A stretch of 64,000 nt of DNA from Lachnospiraceae bacterium (lineage in GTDB: Bacteria > Bacillota > Clostridia > Lachnospirales > Lachnospiraceae). The DNA is taken from positions 62,001 to 126,000 of the forward strand of contig CAJTCL010000005.1 of assembly GCA_910575005.1 (NCBI GenBank). The letters are read 5' to 3'. Of this stretch, positions 32,035 to 41,755 are shown piece by piece. The translations under genes and the position numbers were made by a program. Position 1 is the first letter of the stretch, and every line of letters starts with the position of its first letter. Below the pieces are notes generated by a model. That model saw only the letters and a program-made list of their open reading frames with translations, did not search any database and was not told the DNA's origin.

Positions 32035-34323
32035 TCAAATATCCCCAAAATCAAAATCATCTAAGCCTTCCAGCATTTCCTGTGCTTCCTCTGTCAAGGG
32101 CATATTTACCGTTTCACTGACCTGCTGCGGATTCAACTGCCACAGTTCCCCGAGGTTTTCCGCAATATCACTCTTTTCACGCGCGCTAAAGTCAGCAAAA
32201 GCACGGCGCAGGAATAAAAGCGCCCGTTTAAACTCCTCGTCATCCAAAGTATCTAGGTATTGATCTAAACTTTCCCAGAGACTCATACGGGTGATCAAAG
32301 CATAGCGGTTCTTCATGGAAAGCCCTTCAAACCACCCAGCGCCCAAGTCAGCGGGAACTCCTTTGGAGAGCCGCCGCTCTACCTGCAGCTCTAATTCTGT
32401 ATTGCTGTATTTCCCTCTCTCGAGCAAAATTGCCGCCGCGTAGCCGGAAATCTTAGTATTCAAATCATCCCTAACAGCAATCTCTGTCAGCACTGCAATC
32501 CAGCGCTCCTCTGACAAAAATTCATGGTGCAGCACTGCCTCATTTAAGCTTCCAATTCCCTCAATCATTTCTTTGGAAGCATTGTCATCACAGACGCAGC
32601 TTCCCGGCAAAAGCAGGCAGGCACGCAAAAAAAGCTGCTCCAGCACTGGAAGTAAAGCCTCACTAGAAAGCTGGCGAATACTTCCATACTGAATGACCAA
32701 CGATAAGCTCTGCACCGTCTTGGCAATCTCCTCCACAGCGGCCGCTTCCACCGCAATTTTTTGCAGAATTGCGGTGGCATAACTTATAGTCTCTGGCATT
32801 CCGCACAGAAAGGACTCTTCTATGATCTTGGCAATACTGGCAATACTGCCGCCATTTTGTGCCTCCTCTTTCATCTGAAAGGAAGCTGCCAGAAGTACAG
32901 TGTCTCCCTTTAACTGTGCCTCCACAATCTGAATCTCCGCCTCTGGTGTCCAGCGCAGAACCCAATGTTCCGCCCAGGTCGCCTTCTCCTGCTGCACCTG
33001 CTGCCAACTAACAAATGAAATCCCCAGCACCCGCAGGCGATGCAGAAAAAAGGACCGCTCCCGATCAAGAAAAGCAGACTTTTGTGATTTCACAGTCAAC
33101 TTTTCCCGCAGATCTAAGTGCAGATCATCCGCTGTCACCGAACAATAACGCCTGAGATTCAGTTCATCCAACAGCCGGTAAAAATCATTCTGAATCGAAG
33201 TGCGGCTCACGCCCTGCGGCAAGGAACCAATGGCCGTTCCAATCTCTGTGTCGGCGACTGCCTGGGCGATCTTCGCAAAATTTCCATGTCCCATACAAGT
33301 AACTGCGGCATCCCGCAAATCCCGCAGTGCCGGAATCTGATAGCCATGTAGTTCGGCCAGAGAAAAGGCCAGCCGGACTGCCTCAATCACCTCAGCCGAT
33401 GAAACAATATTCCCATTTTTACGCTGCCAGGCAGCAATCCTTGAGAGATAACTGCGCGCTGCAAAATCGGCTTCCTGTCTCTGACATCCCTCCCAGAGAA
33501 GATCATAATATGCCGGCGCTTTGTTTCCTGCACCATAACCAGAACGGGAAGAGAGACGATAATAAGAATAAGGCATCAACGTTTTTTGGACGTCCACAGA
33601 GGGCAGTTGTTTTAATTCCTGATCACTCAGCGCCGGCAAATCATTCTTTAACCCCTGTACATGATATGCTCCTGTGACCACCACGATTTTATCTGGGGTA
33701 ATCCCAGAGGCAATCGTCTCCTGAATTTTGCGTCTCATATAGGCTTCCCGAATCAGGGTTTCTGGATAATCATGGTCTTTGCCCTCCGTCAGCTCACGCA
33801 AGTTCTTTCCAAATGCTTCCGCCCCTCTCCAATATCCCTCGCCCTCACTAGAATGCTCCATCACCCGCTCCCAGAACGTCTCATGGGACTTGTCTTTTGA
33901 CAATTCTCCCAGCCGGCGGTAGACGGTGATACTCTCTTCTTCCCCCACATCATCAGAATTCTTTGCCGCGCTCTGAAAGGCAAGAAAGACACTGGAAGGC
34001 AGATCAATAAAATGGCACTGTCTTTGGTGTTCCTGCGACCAGAGAACTGCCTGATATTCCGGTGAATACTCGGCAAATGGATATAATATGGTGTGAATCG
34101 GTGTCTCCTCTGTATATGCCATGATTGCCACTGGCGGTTTGGTACAAAGATCGCCTAAAAAAGTCAGTTCTTCTGTAAAATCACTGGGTCCCTCCACCAA
34201 GACAATTTCTGGCATTACCTGATCTAGAAGCCTTCTCAGATGCCAGGCTCCTGCCGGAGACAAATGCCGAATACCAAAAATATATGGCTGATCTGCCTTT
34301 CTGATCTGAACCATTTTATCCAT
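32035..34323 (-). CDS. DUF5682-family protein (YehM-like)
   Basis: 762 aa. The N-terminal third has FGIRHLSPAGAWHLRRLL, VEGPSDF and VTGAYHVQGL. This GxRH, EGP and GxxHxxG set resembles the EreA/ChaN/TraB-Tiki group of metal-dependent hydrolase-like folds, so an enzyme is possible, though nobody has shown one here to my knowledge. The rest is helical with no recognised domain. Its length is close to E. coli YehM (about 760 aa), which also lies between a MoxR ATPase and a VWA protein. The ATG shares one base with the stop of the ATPase gene (TAATG), so the two are made in fixed ratio. No signal peptide. Confidence 0.8.
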   Translation of the reverse strand: MDKMVQIRKADQPYIFGIRHLSPAGAWHLRRLLDQVMPEIVLVEGPSDFTEELTFLGDLCTKPPVAIMAYTEETPIHTILYPFAEYSPEYQAVLWSQEHQRQCHFIDLPSSVFLAFQSAAKNSDDVGEEESITVYRRLGELSKDKSHETFWERVMEHSSEGEGYWRGAEAFGKNLRELTEGKDHDYPETLIREAYMRRKIQETIASGITPDKIVVVTGAYHVQGLKNDLPALSDQELKQLPSVDVQKTLMPYSYYRLSSRSGYGAGNKAPAYYDLLWEGCQRQEADFAARSYLSRIAAWQRKNGNIVSSAEVIEAVRLAFSLAELHGYQIPALRDLRDAAVTCMGHGNFAKIAQAVADTEIGTAIGSLPQGVSRTSIQNDFYRLLDELNLRRYCSVTADDLHLDLREKLTVKSQKSAFLDRERSFFLHRLRVLGISFVSWQQVQQEKATWAEHWVLRWTPEAEIQIVEAQLKGDTVLLAASFQMKEEAQNGGSIASIAKIIEESFLCGMPETISYATAILQKIAVEAAAVEEIAKTVQSLSLVIQYGSIRQLSSEALLPVLEQLFLRACLLLPGSCVCDDNASKEMIEGIGSLNEAVLHHEFLSEERWIAVLTEIAVRDDLNTKISGYAAAILLERGKYSNTELELQVERRLSKGVPADLGAGWFEGLSMKNRYALITRMSLWESLDQYLDTLDDEEFKRALLFLRRAFADFSAREKSDIAENLGELWQLNPQQVSETVNMPLTEEAQEMLEGLDDFDFGDI

Positions 34324-35414
34324 TATTTATTCAGCTCCTTACATTCTTGATAGAGACCAGACCATTTTAATCCTCTTTTCTTGAGAATATTTTCCAGATA
34401 CTCTTTCCAGGCAATGCTGTCCTTGTCATCATCCTTGACAACTGCTCCCTGCAGGCCGGCGGCAAGATCGTAATCTGTAATTTTGCCATTGCCAAAACTG
34501 CCTGCCAGCGCCATACTATTGGCCAGCAAAGAAATCGCCTCAGCGGTTGACAATACTCCTGTAGTCGGCTTAATCTTCTGCTTGCCGTCTAACGTTGCGC
34601 CAAGCCGCAATTCCCGAAAAATAGTACATACTTTCTCTATCACTTCCTCTTCTGGCAGTTTAGCATTTAAATCCAGATTTTCGGAGAGCTGGGTCACTCT
34701 GGTTTTAACGATATCCATCTCTGATTCCAGATCAGCCGGAGCCGGAAGCACCACAATATTAAAACGGCGTTTGAGGGCGGCGGACATTTCATTTACCCCC
34801 TTATCCCTGGTATTTGCCGTGGCAATCACAGAAAAACCTTTCTGTGCAGGGACCTCCAGTCCAAGTTCTGGGACAGAAATCCGCTTCTCCGATAAAATAG
34901 AGATCAAAGCATCCTGTACCTCGGAGGCGCATCGGGAAATCTCCTCCACTCTGGCAATACTGCCGCTCTCCATCGCATGGTATACCGGACTTTTGAGCAT
35001 CGCCTCAGGAGATGGCCCCTGGGCAATCAACATGGCATAATTCCAGGAATAGCGAATCTGTTCTTCTGTTGTACCTGCTGTACCCTGAATTACTTTGGTG
35101 GAATCACCATTGATTGCCGCTGTCAGATGCTCTGAAAGCCAGGATTTTGCCGTGCCAGGCTCTCCAATCAATAGTAAGGCTCGGTCTGTTACCAGAGTAG
35201 CAATCGCAATCTCCACCAAACGTTTGTGCCCAATATATTTCGGAGTAATCACTGTCTTACCCACTTTTCCTCCAGTGATATAAGTCAACACGGATTTGGG
35301 GGACATTTTCCACCCTGTGGGAATTGGCTCCTTCTCCGCCGCAATCAAGGCGTCAATCTCTTTTTGAAACATCTGCTCCGCCGGCAGACGCTGTACCTTT
35401 GTCTCTGCTGCCAT
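34323..35414 (-). CDS. MoxR-family AAA+ ATPase (YehL-like)
   Basis: 363 aa. Walker A GEPGTAKS at residues 84-91; the Walker B region reads ARVEEISRC, with Glu where most MoxR proteins have Asp; sensor region TANTRDKG; and arginine-rich end MSAALKRRF. MoxR ATPases form hexameric rings that act as chaperones for the assembly or metal loading of partner complexes, usually together with a VWA protein. Both partners are here, in the order SWIM, HEAT-like, ATPase, DUF5682, VWA. The YehL branch is known mainly from gene neighbourhoods. AAAGG lies upstream of the ATG. ATPase assignment is firm, biological role open. Confidence 0.92.
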   Translation of the reverse strand: MAAETKVQRLPAEQMFQKEIDALIAAEKEPIPTGWKMSPKSVLTYITGGKVGKTVITPKYIGHKRLVEIAIATLVTDRALLLIGEPGTAKSWLSEHLTAAINGDSTKVIQGTAGTTEEQIRYSWNYAMLIAQGPSPEAMLKSPVYHAMESGSIARVEEISRCASEVQDALISILSEKRISVPELGLEVPAQKGFSVIATANTRDKGVNEMSAALKRRFNIVVLPAPADLESEMDIVKTRVTQLSENLDLNAKLPEEEVIEKVCTIFRELRLGATLDGKQKIKPTTGVLSTAEAISLLANSMALAGSFGNGKITDYDLAAGLQGAVVKDDDKDSIAWKEYLENILKKRGLKWSGLYQECKELNK

Positions 35415-35456
35415 TTTCTAAAATTCCTTTCTATTATATTCTAGAACGCCATCCAA

Positions 35457-37445
35457 TCATTTTGTTTCCTGCTGCAATTGTTTTACCAAATCGGTATATA
35501 ATCCCTGTACCCTGTCCTCATTCCAATTGGTAATCGCAATCTTACCCTCCCCTACAAGCTTCTTAATCTCCTCCAATTCCTCCAACTGATCTGCCAGGGA
35601 CATTGGCGCTTCGCGCATCATACTCTCAAATTTCCAAAATATGACCGTGCCCTTTTGAAGAATTTTGACCATAAGACCTCGGCCACCCTGAAAACCACAT
35701 AATTTCAGCATTGGAAAATAACTGTAGGCATCGGTGATATTCTTAGACAACAATGCACGCTGATAAAAATAATGTCCTAAAACATCGCATATTTCTTTAT
35801 CCGAGGAACAAATCAAATGCTGCAGTACAGCATCCCAATTCATGTTGTACCTAGCCGTATAACCAACTGTATGGATATATTCATTGATTCGAAAAATCCC
35901 TGTTTTTTTGATTTTGGGATTTACAAAAAGTTGATACCAGCGGATATCTGGCCTTTCCAAAATGTCTCTGCCCACATACTGCCACTTTTCTGTAAACTCA
36001 TCATAATGAATGCGCACCAACTGATATTGTTTTCCTTGTATATCCCAGACCAGAGCAGCAAATGTATTCATAATTCCTAAACGCGCCTGCTTCTGTTGTG
36101 CAGTTTCTTTATTAACTATTCCCTCGCTGGCTGCCAAAGAAGCATATGTTTCGTAGATCTCTTTTGCCGGCTTTGTCAGAAATGCTGCTGTCAACACCGG
36201 CTCAAGAAACACTTCCCCTTTACTTTGATATAATTCTTCTGCCAAATCAAAGAGCCTCTGATCTGTATTCCATACCAAAGAATCTGCTAAAAGTCCGGCG
36301 ATATGATGAGAAACCGTTCTGTCAACATGCCCTTGGGAGGCAAACTGTACTGGCTTGCCTTTTTCTGTCTTCATGCGCCCCAGTAAATCGTCCGCTGCCA
36401 GTCTGCGGTATATGTCAAGCATTTTTTCTGAAGCCTTCCTTGACATAGCGACAAATAATTCTTGTAATTTTCTGTAATCCTTATCCGACAACACAAGATT
36501 GCCGCTCTCCACCTGTTTCTGCAATCCATCCAGCACCTTGCCAATCGCCTCTGCAATCAAATCAGAAAGACCATCACTGGTGGCAGAAATCAAATATTTT
36601 GCACAGCTAACAGGACTTTTCTGAATCTGCGTGCGCCAAAATTCCAGATTCTCTGTATCTTTCATATGCGACAGAGCCCACATAGCGGCTTTCTTACTAT
36701 TTCTCTTTTCAGTTTTGGTAAATCCAATCAAAGTCTCCTGATTTTCCGGACTGTGGCACAGAGCATAAATCAACGCTGCCCGTACATCCTTTGTGGCATG
36801 TTCCAATTGGGATAAATACCACTGATTTTCCTCTGCCCCTGAGACTGCCTCTATCACATGCACGCGGCGTACCATCTCTTTCTTGCCCTGAGGATCAAAT
36901 CCTCGTTTTAAAAGAGGCACGATGGAATCATCTTCCTTAGACAGCCAAAGTTCTATGTATTCTGCAAGCTCTGAATAGCCAGCATTTAAACCAGACACAA
37001 GTGCACTGCGCAGGCGGTAATCAGAAAAAATCTCTGGATTTCTCTTATGTGTATCTACAACCAAATTGTAATGGCCATTTCCAGCAGTGGTCAGTGCATC
37101 CAATAAGGGGGCAATCTGACTGTATGGAGCATTGGAATACGCCTCTCCTTCCATCATGTTCAGCGGTTGCAGCTCGCCTTCAACATTAGTCACTGCCTGG
37201 GTGGTGAGAACGGCGTCCAAAAATGCCAATAGATCCAAGAGTGTATCTGCTTTGTCTTTACACTCCTCAGACAATAACCCTTGTGCCGAGCGATAGATTT
37301 TCTCAAACACCGGCGAAACTTTGGCCAAAGATTCCATCTGCTCCACTGCGCGGACAAGCCGAAAATCCTCAGAAAGAAGGGATAACCCTGCAATAACACT
37401 GGACTGCAATCGTTCTTTTAATTCATAGAGGGGATTTAAATTCAT
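35457..37445 (-). CDS. HEAT-like helical protein of the MoxR cluster (DUF5691 position)
   Basis: 662 aa, all soluble and mostly helical. The region of about 180-330 has short paired helices such as DVRAALIYALCHSPENQ and SKKAAMWALSHMKDTE that look like degenerate HEAT or ARM repeats, which usually make binding scaffolds. In actinobacterial and other versions of this gene cluster the same place, between the SWIM protein and the MoxR ATPase, holds a DUF5691 protein; I infer equivalence from position and size, not from a motif. The E. coli yeh cluster lacks a clear counterpart. AGAAGG lies before the ATG, and the gap to the SWIM gene is 20 bases. Likely the substrate-binding or adaptor subunit. 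Confidence 0.65.
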   Translation of the reverse strand: MNLNPLYELKERLQSSVIAGLSLLSEDFRLVRAVEQMESLAKVSPVFEKIYRSAQGLLSEECKDKADTLLDLLAFLDAVLTTQAVTNVEGELQPLNMMEGEAYSNAPYSQIAPLLDALTTAGNGHYNLVVDTHKRNPEIFSDYRLRSALVSGLNAGYSELAEYIELWLSKEDDSIVPLLKRGFDPQGKKEMVRRVHVIEAVSGAEENQWYLSQLEHATKDVRAALIYALCHSPENQETLIGFTKTEKRNSKKAAMWALSHMKDTENLEFWRTQIQKSPVSCAKYLISATSDGLSDLIAEAIGKVLDGLQKQVESGNLVLSDKDYRKLQELFVAMSRKASEKMLDIYRRLAADDLLGRMKTEKGKPVQFASQGHVDRTVSHHIAGLLADSLVWNTDQRLFDLAEELYQSKGEVFLEPVLTAAFLTKPAKEIYETYASLAASEGIVNKETAQQKQARLGIMNTFAALVWDIQGKQYQLVRIHYDEFTEKWQYVGRDILERPDIRWYQLFVNPKIKKTGIFRINEYIHTVGYTARYNMNWDAVLQHLICSSDKEICDVLGHYFYQRALLSKNITDAYSYFPMLKLCGFQGGRGLMVKILQKGTVIFWKFESMMREAPMSLADQLEELEEIKKLVGEGKIAITNWNEDRVQGLYTDLVKQLQQETK

Positions 37446-37465
37446 GATAGCTACCTTCTTTCTTC

Positions 37466-38893
37466 TTAATATAACAGGCGTACAACCTTCTCGCCAGTGA
37501 CAATACTGTAAGGCTGCACACTGATCCGGTGTTCTGTCTCTTCATAGAAAAATGCCCCCAACAACACTTGTCCCACCAGCAGAGAAGATTCTGTCAACAT
37601 CGACAGACGATAAACACTCTCTTCCATTCCAGGCATATCTTTTAATAGAATCGTATTTCCCTCTTTGTCACGCATCACATATGCATCTCCAATCGTACCA
37701 ATCTGCGCAAAGGCAAACAGCAACACCACAAAATTATCAGAAAGAGTATTTTTGATATGATTTTTTATCGTTTTTACGGTTGTGGGGAGATTCGTCTGGG
37801 CATGTGTGGCAAGCCACTCAAGTTCTGCACATGTTGCTGGATGGTAACTGGCACTATCCCAGCGGATGCGTCGATTGACCTCCCCTGGATAATAAGTCAG
37901 CACAGGGATGGACGCTGTCTCAAAAACGGTATCTTCCTGTTTTACATATTGTATTGCCTTAATGGGACGGTAATTGCGTGTCACAGACACTTCTCCAGTC
38001 TCCACATCTGCCCACCAGCCAATATCAATAAATTCTTTTCTTGCTTTATCATAGAATATCTGAAACGAGAGCTGCAAAAGACAGGCATTCTCCTTTTTCA
38101 AGCCCAATGCCTGTAATTGATCTAATTTCCAGATACCACCAAGCTCTTCATATAAAATATTGTCATCATCGCCAATTTCCTCTTTTTCCAGCTTCTCCCT
38201 CAGATAAGCATCTGCCTTTTTTACTATGGCTCTCAGCTGAGTCAATATATGGGTTGCCTCTCGATAATGACTGCTCTCTCCATCCTTCTGAAATTCCTCC
38301 ATCTCCAGAATCAGCCGGTTGACATAAAGCTGCGGTCCTGCCAGATAATAATCTCCAAGCTGTTTTGCCAGGTCACGATAAGTCTTAATAGAACTGCCGC
38401 CCATTGTTCCCAGTCCAGCCTGCAGAAGATTTTTCATCATATCCTCCGTCAACTTCAGTCCCTCAAGCTGCTTTTTTATTTTTTTAGTGCGCGCTGCTTT
38501 ATTGATCTTGGGTTTCCCCTCTTTTTTCTCCACAGCAGATTTGGCCGCGCGTGCTTCTTTTTTCTGGCGCTTCTTTATGATGTCTTCTGGAATCTCAAAC
38601 AGCTCAAATTCCCTGCCCTGATTGATCTCAAAAAGCAGCGCCACACTGTGCTTGCAGGGAAACTGCCTGCTTGGACATGAACAGCGAAATACCGGATTTT
38701 GTTCCTCCACAAAATCTGCCGAGGTAATATAGTTTGATTTGCCGCTCCCGCTGCATTCACCCATGTAAAAAGTATCATCCTCAGAACGAAAACGCTTCAC
38801 AAAGCCGCCCTTTAGGGAAATTTTTCTCCCATTATTGACGGCATTGGCATTTGGCGCAAGTAAAGTAATTGTCTGTTCTGATATCTCTCTCAT
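37466..38893 (-). CDS. SWIM zinc-finger protein (YehQ-like)
   Basis: 475 aa. The SWIM motif is CSCPSRQFPCKH at residues 71-82 (Cys71, Cys73, Cys80, His82), a zinc-binding fold that contacts DNA or protein. A Lys/Ala-rich linker (about 105-150) follows, then a helical and beta-containing body without a known domain. It is the first gene of the five-gene MoxR cluster, with GGAAG before the ATG. E. coli yehQ also encodes a SWIM protein beside yehP, which supports the link. Whether it recognises nucleic acid or a protein client of the ATPase is not known. Confidence 0.88.
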   Translation of the reverse strand: MREISEQTITLLAPNANAVNNGRKISLKGGFVKRFRSEDDTFYMGECSGSGKSNYITSADFVEEQNPVFRCSCPSRQFPCKHSVALLFEINQGREFELFEIPEDIIKKRQKKEARAAKSAVEKKEGKPKINKAARTKKIKKQLEGLKLTEDMMKNLLQAGLGTMGGSSIKTYRDLAKQLGDYYLAGPQLYVNRLILEMEEFQKDGESSHYREATHILTQLRAIVKKADAYLREKLEKEEIGDDDNILYEELGGIWKLDQLQALGLKKENACLLQLSFQIFYDKARKEFIDIGWWADVETGEVSVTRNYRPIKAIQYVKQEDTVFETASIPVLTYYPGEVNRRIRWDSASYHPATCAELEWLATHAQTNLPTTVKTIKNHIKNTLSDNFVVLLFAFAQIGTIGDAYVMRDKEGNTILLKDMPGMEESVYRLSMLTESSLLVGQVLLGAFFYEETEHRISVQPYSIVTGEKVVRLLY

Positions 38894-39018
38894 GTAATCA
38901 CTTCCTTATATTTATAAATTCTATGATACAATGTCATTTTTCCTAGGTTCTCCCCCACCAAACAACTCTTTCTGAGATTCATTGCTTGGCTCAGGTCATT
39001 TACCAGAGAAGCAATATG

Positions 39019-39627
39019 TTAATTACTCATGCTTTGCCCGCTTTCCCACAGACGATTTATCTTATGAATCAACATGGCCACAAAAATACAAGTCGTAATT
39101 TTGCATGTAATTCCTCCAAACAATACCAGAAACAGATAGACGATGCCTTTGTCCCAACTGCCCGTTCGGTAATAATTCTGATCCGCCCTCCATAAGCGAT
39201 TTCCCTGTTTGTATACCCAGTACAGATAATAAATGCCCAATGTGGGAATGGAAAGCAAAAGCACAATCAAATAATTTGAAGATTGTTTCCCATTGCCACC
39301 TTCATATTGTGCACAAACTTTATTAATATCACGGCATAGATACCAGAATAGTACAATACCATATATGCCAACAGCAAACTGAACGTAAAACATCGCCTTA
39401 ATCGCTGAAAATATTTGATTCCAATGCAGTAATTGTTCGATCAGTTTTATGATATCCTCAAATGAAACCTCTGCCTCAAATCCATTTCCCAGTGTCAGTA
39501 TTCCTTTCACAAGAGGGTTATTCCATATTTGCATTATTTTTATAATCACATAGATTTTGAGCAAACTATTGATAATATAAGGTGCAACACACAATGTTGT
39601 ATTCCATCTTTTCTTTGGTTTTCTCAT
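39019..39627 (-). CDS. DUF4234-type membrane protein
   Basis: 202 aa from the ATG at 39627, eight bases after AGAGGA; a longer frame starts at a TTG without a site. About four membrane helices. The C-terminal half (from about residue 115), with SNYLIVLLLSIPTLGIYYLYWVYKQ and a later GGITCKITTCIFVAMLIHKINRLWE, has the paired-helix look of the DUF4234 domain. Function unknown for the family. It lies between the MoxR operon and metK. A minus-strand TATACT with TG upstream, near 39800, is a possible promoter. Confidence 0.65.
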   Translation of the reverse strand: MRKPKKRWNTTLCVAPYIINSLLKIYVIIKIMQIWNNPLVKGILTLGNGFEAEVSFEDIIKLIEQLLHWNQIFSAIKAMFYVQFAVGIYGIVLFWYLCRDINKVCAQYEGGNGKQSSNYLIVLLLSIPTLGIYYLYWVYKQGNRLWRADQNYYRTGSWDKGIVYLFLVLFGGITCKITTCIFVAMLIHKINRLWESGQSMSN

Positions 39628-39944
39628 TTTAATTGTCCTCTTTCTTGTGTTTTTTAATCTTCCCAGCAAAATTTTTCACTGTAGCATGAAAAAACATCCA
39701 TTTTGTATTTCTAACCGTGTCGATAGCATACTGTTTTAATCACACAGGATTTAACATCACCTCATTTTTTTGACTTCCATGTTCTCATGGACATAAGTAT
39801 AACATAAAACATCACTTTTGGCTATCTTAACCCACCGTCTAAAGCCAGTGGGATTGTGACAGACTTATTAAAATACATTTTTATTTTATCAATGTATTCA
39901 TAATCTTGACAACCTAAGAATACTCTCCTGATTTAAATACAAAA
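39628..39944. other. Intergenic region between DUF4234 gene and metK
   Basis: Contains a small hairpin TCCATG-AGAA-CATGGA (minus strand, near 39777-39793), a stem CCCAC/GTGGG near 39830-39852 and a possible -10 for the DUF4234 gene. No ORF of note. Confidence 0.45.
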
Positions 39945-39986
39945 AAGAACCAGACTGCTTATCTAAAAACAAACAATCTGATTCTT
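39945..39986 (-). terminator. metK terminator
   Basis: AAGAATCAGATTG pairs with CAGTCTGGTTCTT (13 bp including two G-T pairs), followed by TTTTTTGT on the minus strand. Confidence 0.82.
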
Positions 39987-40078
39987 TATTTATCATTGAT
40001 GTATCTCGCTGCTTTCCACCTATTCCAAATAAAATAGAATGGTATGACTTCCTATTTCCATAAAATTTTGACTAATTA

Positions 40079-41266
40079 TTACAAATATTTCTTTAACTCC
40101 TCTGCCTTGTCAGTTGTCTCCCAGGGCAGATTTAAATCATTGCGCCCAAAATGTCCATATGCAGCCGTCTGCTTATAAATCGGACGTCTTAAATCCAGCA
40201 TTTTAATAATTCCCGCTGGTCTGAGATCAAAATTCTCACGGATCACTTCTACCAGCCTTTCATCTGAAACTTTCCCTGTTCCAAAGGTATCTACCATCAC
40301 AGAAGTGGGCTGTGCCACTCCAATGGCATAGGAGAGCTGAATCTCGCACTTATCTGCCAAGCCTGCAGCAACAATATTTTTTGCTACATAGCGCGCTGCA
40401 TAAGCTGCTGAACGGTCTACTTTGGTGCAATCCTTTCCAGAAAAAGCACCGCCGCCGTGACGTGCATATCCGCCATATGTATCTACAATAATCTTGCGTC
40501 CAGTAAGTCCTGCATCTCCATGTGGTCCGCCAATCACAAAACGGCCGGTAGGATTGATAAAAAATTTGGTCTCACTGTCAATCATTTCCTGTGGCAAAAT
40601 TGGGTCAAATACATGCTTCTTGATATCTGCATGAATCTGTTCCTGGGTAACATCTGCATCATGCTGTGTAGAAAGCACGACTGCCTCTAATCTCTTGGGA
40701 CTGCCATTTTCATCATATTCAACAGACACCTGTGTCTTTCCATCTGGTCTCAGATAAGTTAATGTCCCATCCTTGCGCACCTTTGTAAGCTGAAGTGCAA
40801 GTTTGTGAGCCAATGAAATAGGATATGGCATTAACTCTGGCGTCTCATTGGTAGCATAGCCAAACATCATTCCCTGATCTCCAGCTCCAATAGCTTCCAG
40901 CTCTTCGTCTGACATTTTATTCTCTTTGGCTTCCAATGCCTTATCGACACCCATAGCAATATCTGCAGACTGCTGGTCTAAGGCAATCATCACTGCACAG
41001 GTATTTCCATCAAAACCGGTTGCCCCATCGTTGTACCCAATCTCATTGACAGTGTCTCTGACAATTTGAGAATAATCCACTTGTGCCTTTGTAGTGATCT
41101 CACCAGTTACCAATACAAATCCCGTACATGCGGCTGTCTCACAAGCTACACGGCTCATGGGATCCTGCGCCATCAACGCATCCAAAATTGCGTCTGACAC
41201 TGCATCACAGACTTTGTCTGGATGTCCTTCTGTGACAGATTCTGATGTAAATAATCTTTTTTCCAT
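40079..41266 (-). CDS. metK: S-adenosylmethionine synthetase
   Basis: 395 aa from the ATG at 41266, with AAGGAGG eight bases upstream; the frame is open for 24 more codons but without a better start. It begins [17 protein letters not shown], contains [15 protein letters not shown] and [19 protein letters not shown], and ends with a normal C-terminus. It joins methionine and ATP to give SAM in the cytoplasm. The leader holds a SAM-I riboswitch, so high SAM stops transcription. Single-gene unit with its own promoter and terminator. Confidence 0.98.
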   Translation of the reverse strand: MEKRLFTSESVTEGHPDKVCDAVSDAILDALMAQDPMSRVACETAACTGFVLVTGEITTKAQVDYSQIVRDTVNEIGYNDGATGFDGNTCAVMIALDQQSADIAMGVDKALEAKENKMSDEELEAIGAGDQGMMFGYATNETPELMPYPISLAHKLALQLTKVRKDGTLTYLRPDGKTQVSVEYDENGSPKRLEAVVLSTQHDADVTQEQIHADIKKHVFDPILPQEMIDSETKFFINPTGRFVIGGPHGDAGLTGRKIIVDTYGGYARHGGGAFSGKDCTKVDRSAAYAARYVAKNIVAAGLADKCEIQLSYAIGVAQPTSVMVDTFGTGKVSDERLVEVIRENFDLRPAGIIKMLDLRRPIYKQTAAYGHFGRNDLNLPWETTDKAEELKKYL

Positions 41267-41366
41267 TTTAATTTCCTCCTTAATGTGTAAAACAAATAAT
41301 CCTGCTTTGCAGCGCCGAGTGCGGTCACGCAGTGACATCTTCCATTCGCACGAGCGCGCATAACAT

Positions 41367-41405
41367 TATATATTAGGGAAATTCATAGAACTTTCCTAAT
41401 ATATA
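41367..41405. repeat. 11-bp hairpin directly after the SAM riboswitch terminator
   Basis: TATATATTAGG (41367-41377) pairs perfectly with CCTAATATATA (41395-41405), starting within the T-run of the riboswitch terminator. It lies in the 140-base spacer before metK. The same kind of second hairpin follows the proS T-box. Confidence 0.6.
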
Positions 41406-41556
41406 AAAATGTCCGCTTATAAGATAAGCGGACCCGACGTCTATAAAGATAATCAAATCCTCTTATTGTTCGATTACTCGCTCAGGCTGGCACCTTCCGT
41501 AGAGGGGTTGCCGTGGCTTCACAGATCCTATGTATCTCCACCACTCTGAATAAGAG
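41404..41556 (-). promoter_or_regulatory. SAM-I (S-box) riboswitch
   Basis: On the minus strand CTCTTATTCAG starts the P1 helix and AATAAGAG closes it, with the conserved GCCACGGCAACC, AAGGTGC and CCTGAGCGAG segments between. A terminator GTCCGCTTA/TAAGCGGAC (41411-41433) and ATTTTTATATA follow. It senses SAM and controls metK, 140 bases downstream. Confidence 0.95.
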
Positions 41557-41594
41557 AAATTATTACAATATGGAATTTTCAAATCTTTATGTAT

Positions 41595-41624
41595 AACATA
41601 CTCTTTTTTTTTGATTCTGTCAAG
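41595..41624 (-). promoter_or_regulatory. Promoter of the SAM riboswitch/metK transcript
   Basis: On the minus strand TTGACA, 18 bases, TATGTT. It lies about 40 bases upstream of the riboswitch P1 helix. Confidence 0.65.
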
Positions 41625-41673
41625 GATATGTTTTGAATTAACATATTTTGCAAATTCAAACAGGATTTCTTTA

Positions 41674-41702
41674 TTGACAAATGCTGGCTTTGTTTTTAAA
41701 AT
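41674..41702 (+). promoter_or_regulatory. Promoter of the second HD-GYP gene
   Basis: TTGACA, 17 bases, TAAAAT, starting transcription about 47 bases before the ATG at 41756. Confidence 0.75.
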
Positions 41703-41755
41703 AAAAAGTAGAAGCTTTTATTTTTGTACTCAGCCACAAGACAGGGAGAACGCCA

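Noticed and set aside
41267-41338. N-terminal extension of metK by 24 residues
   Set aside because: AAGGAGG lies right before the ATG at 41266, where all MetK proteins begin with their conserved sequence.
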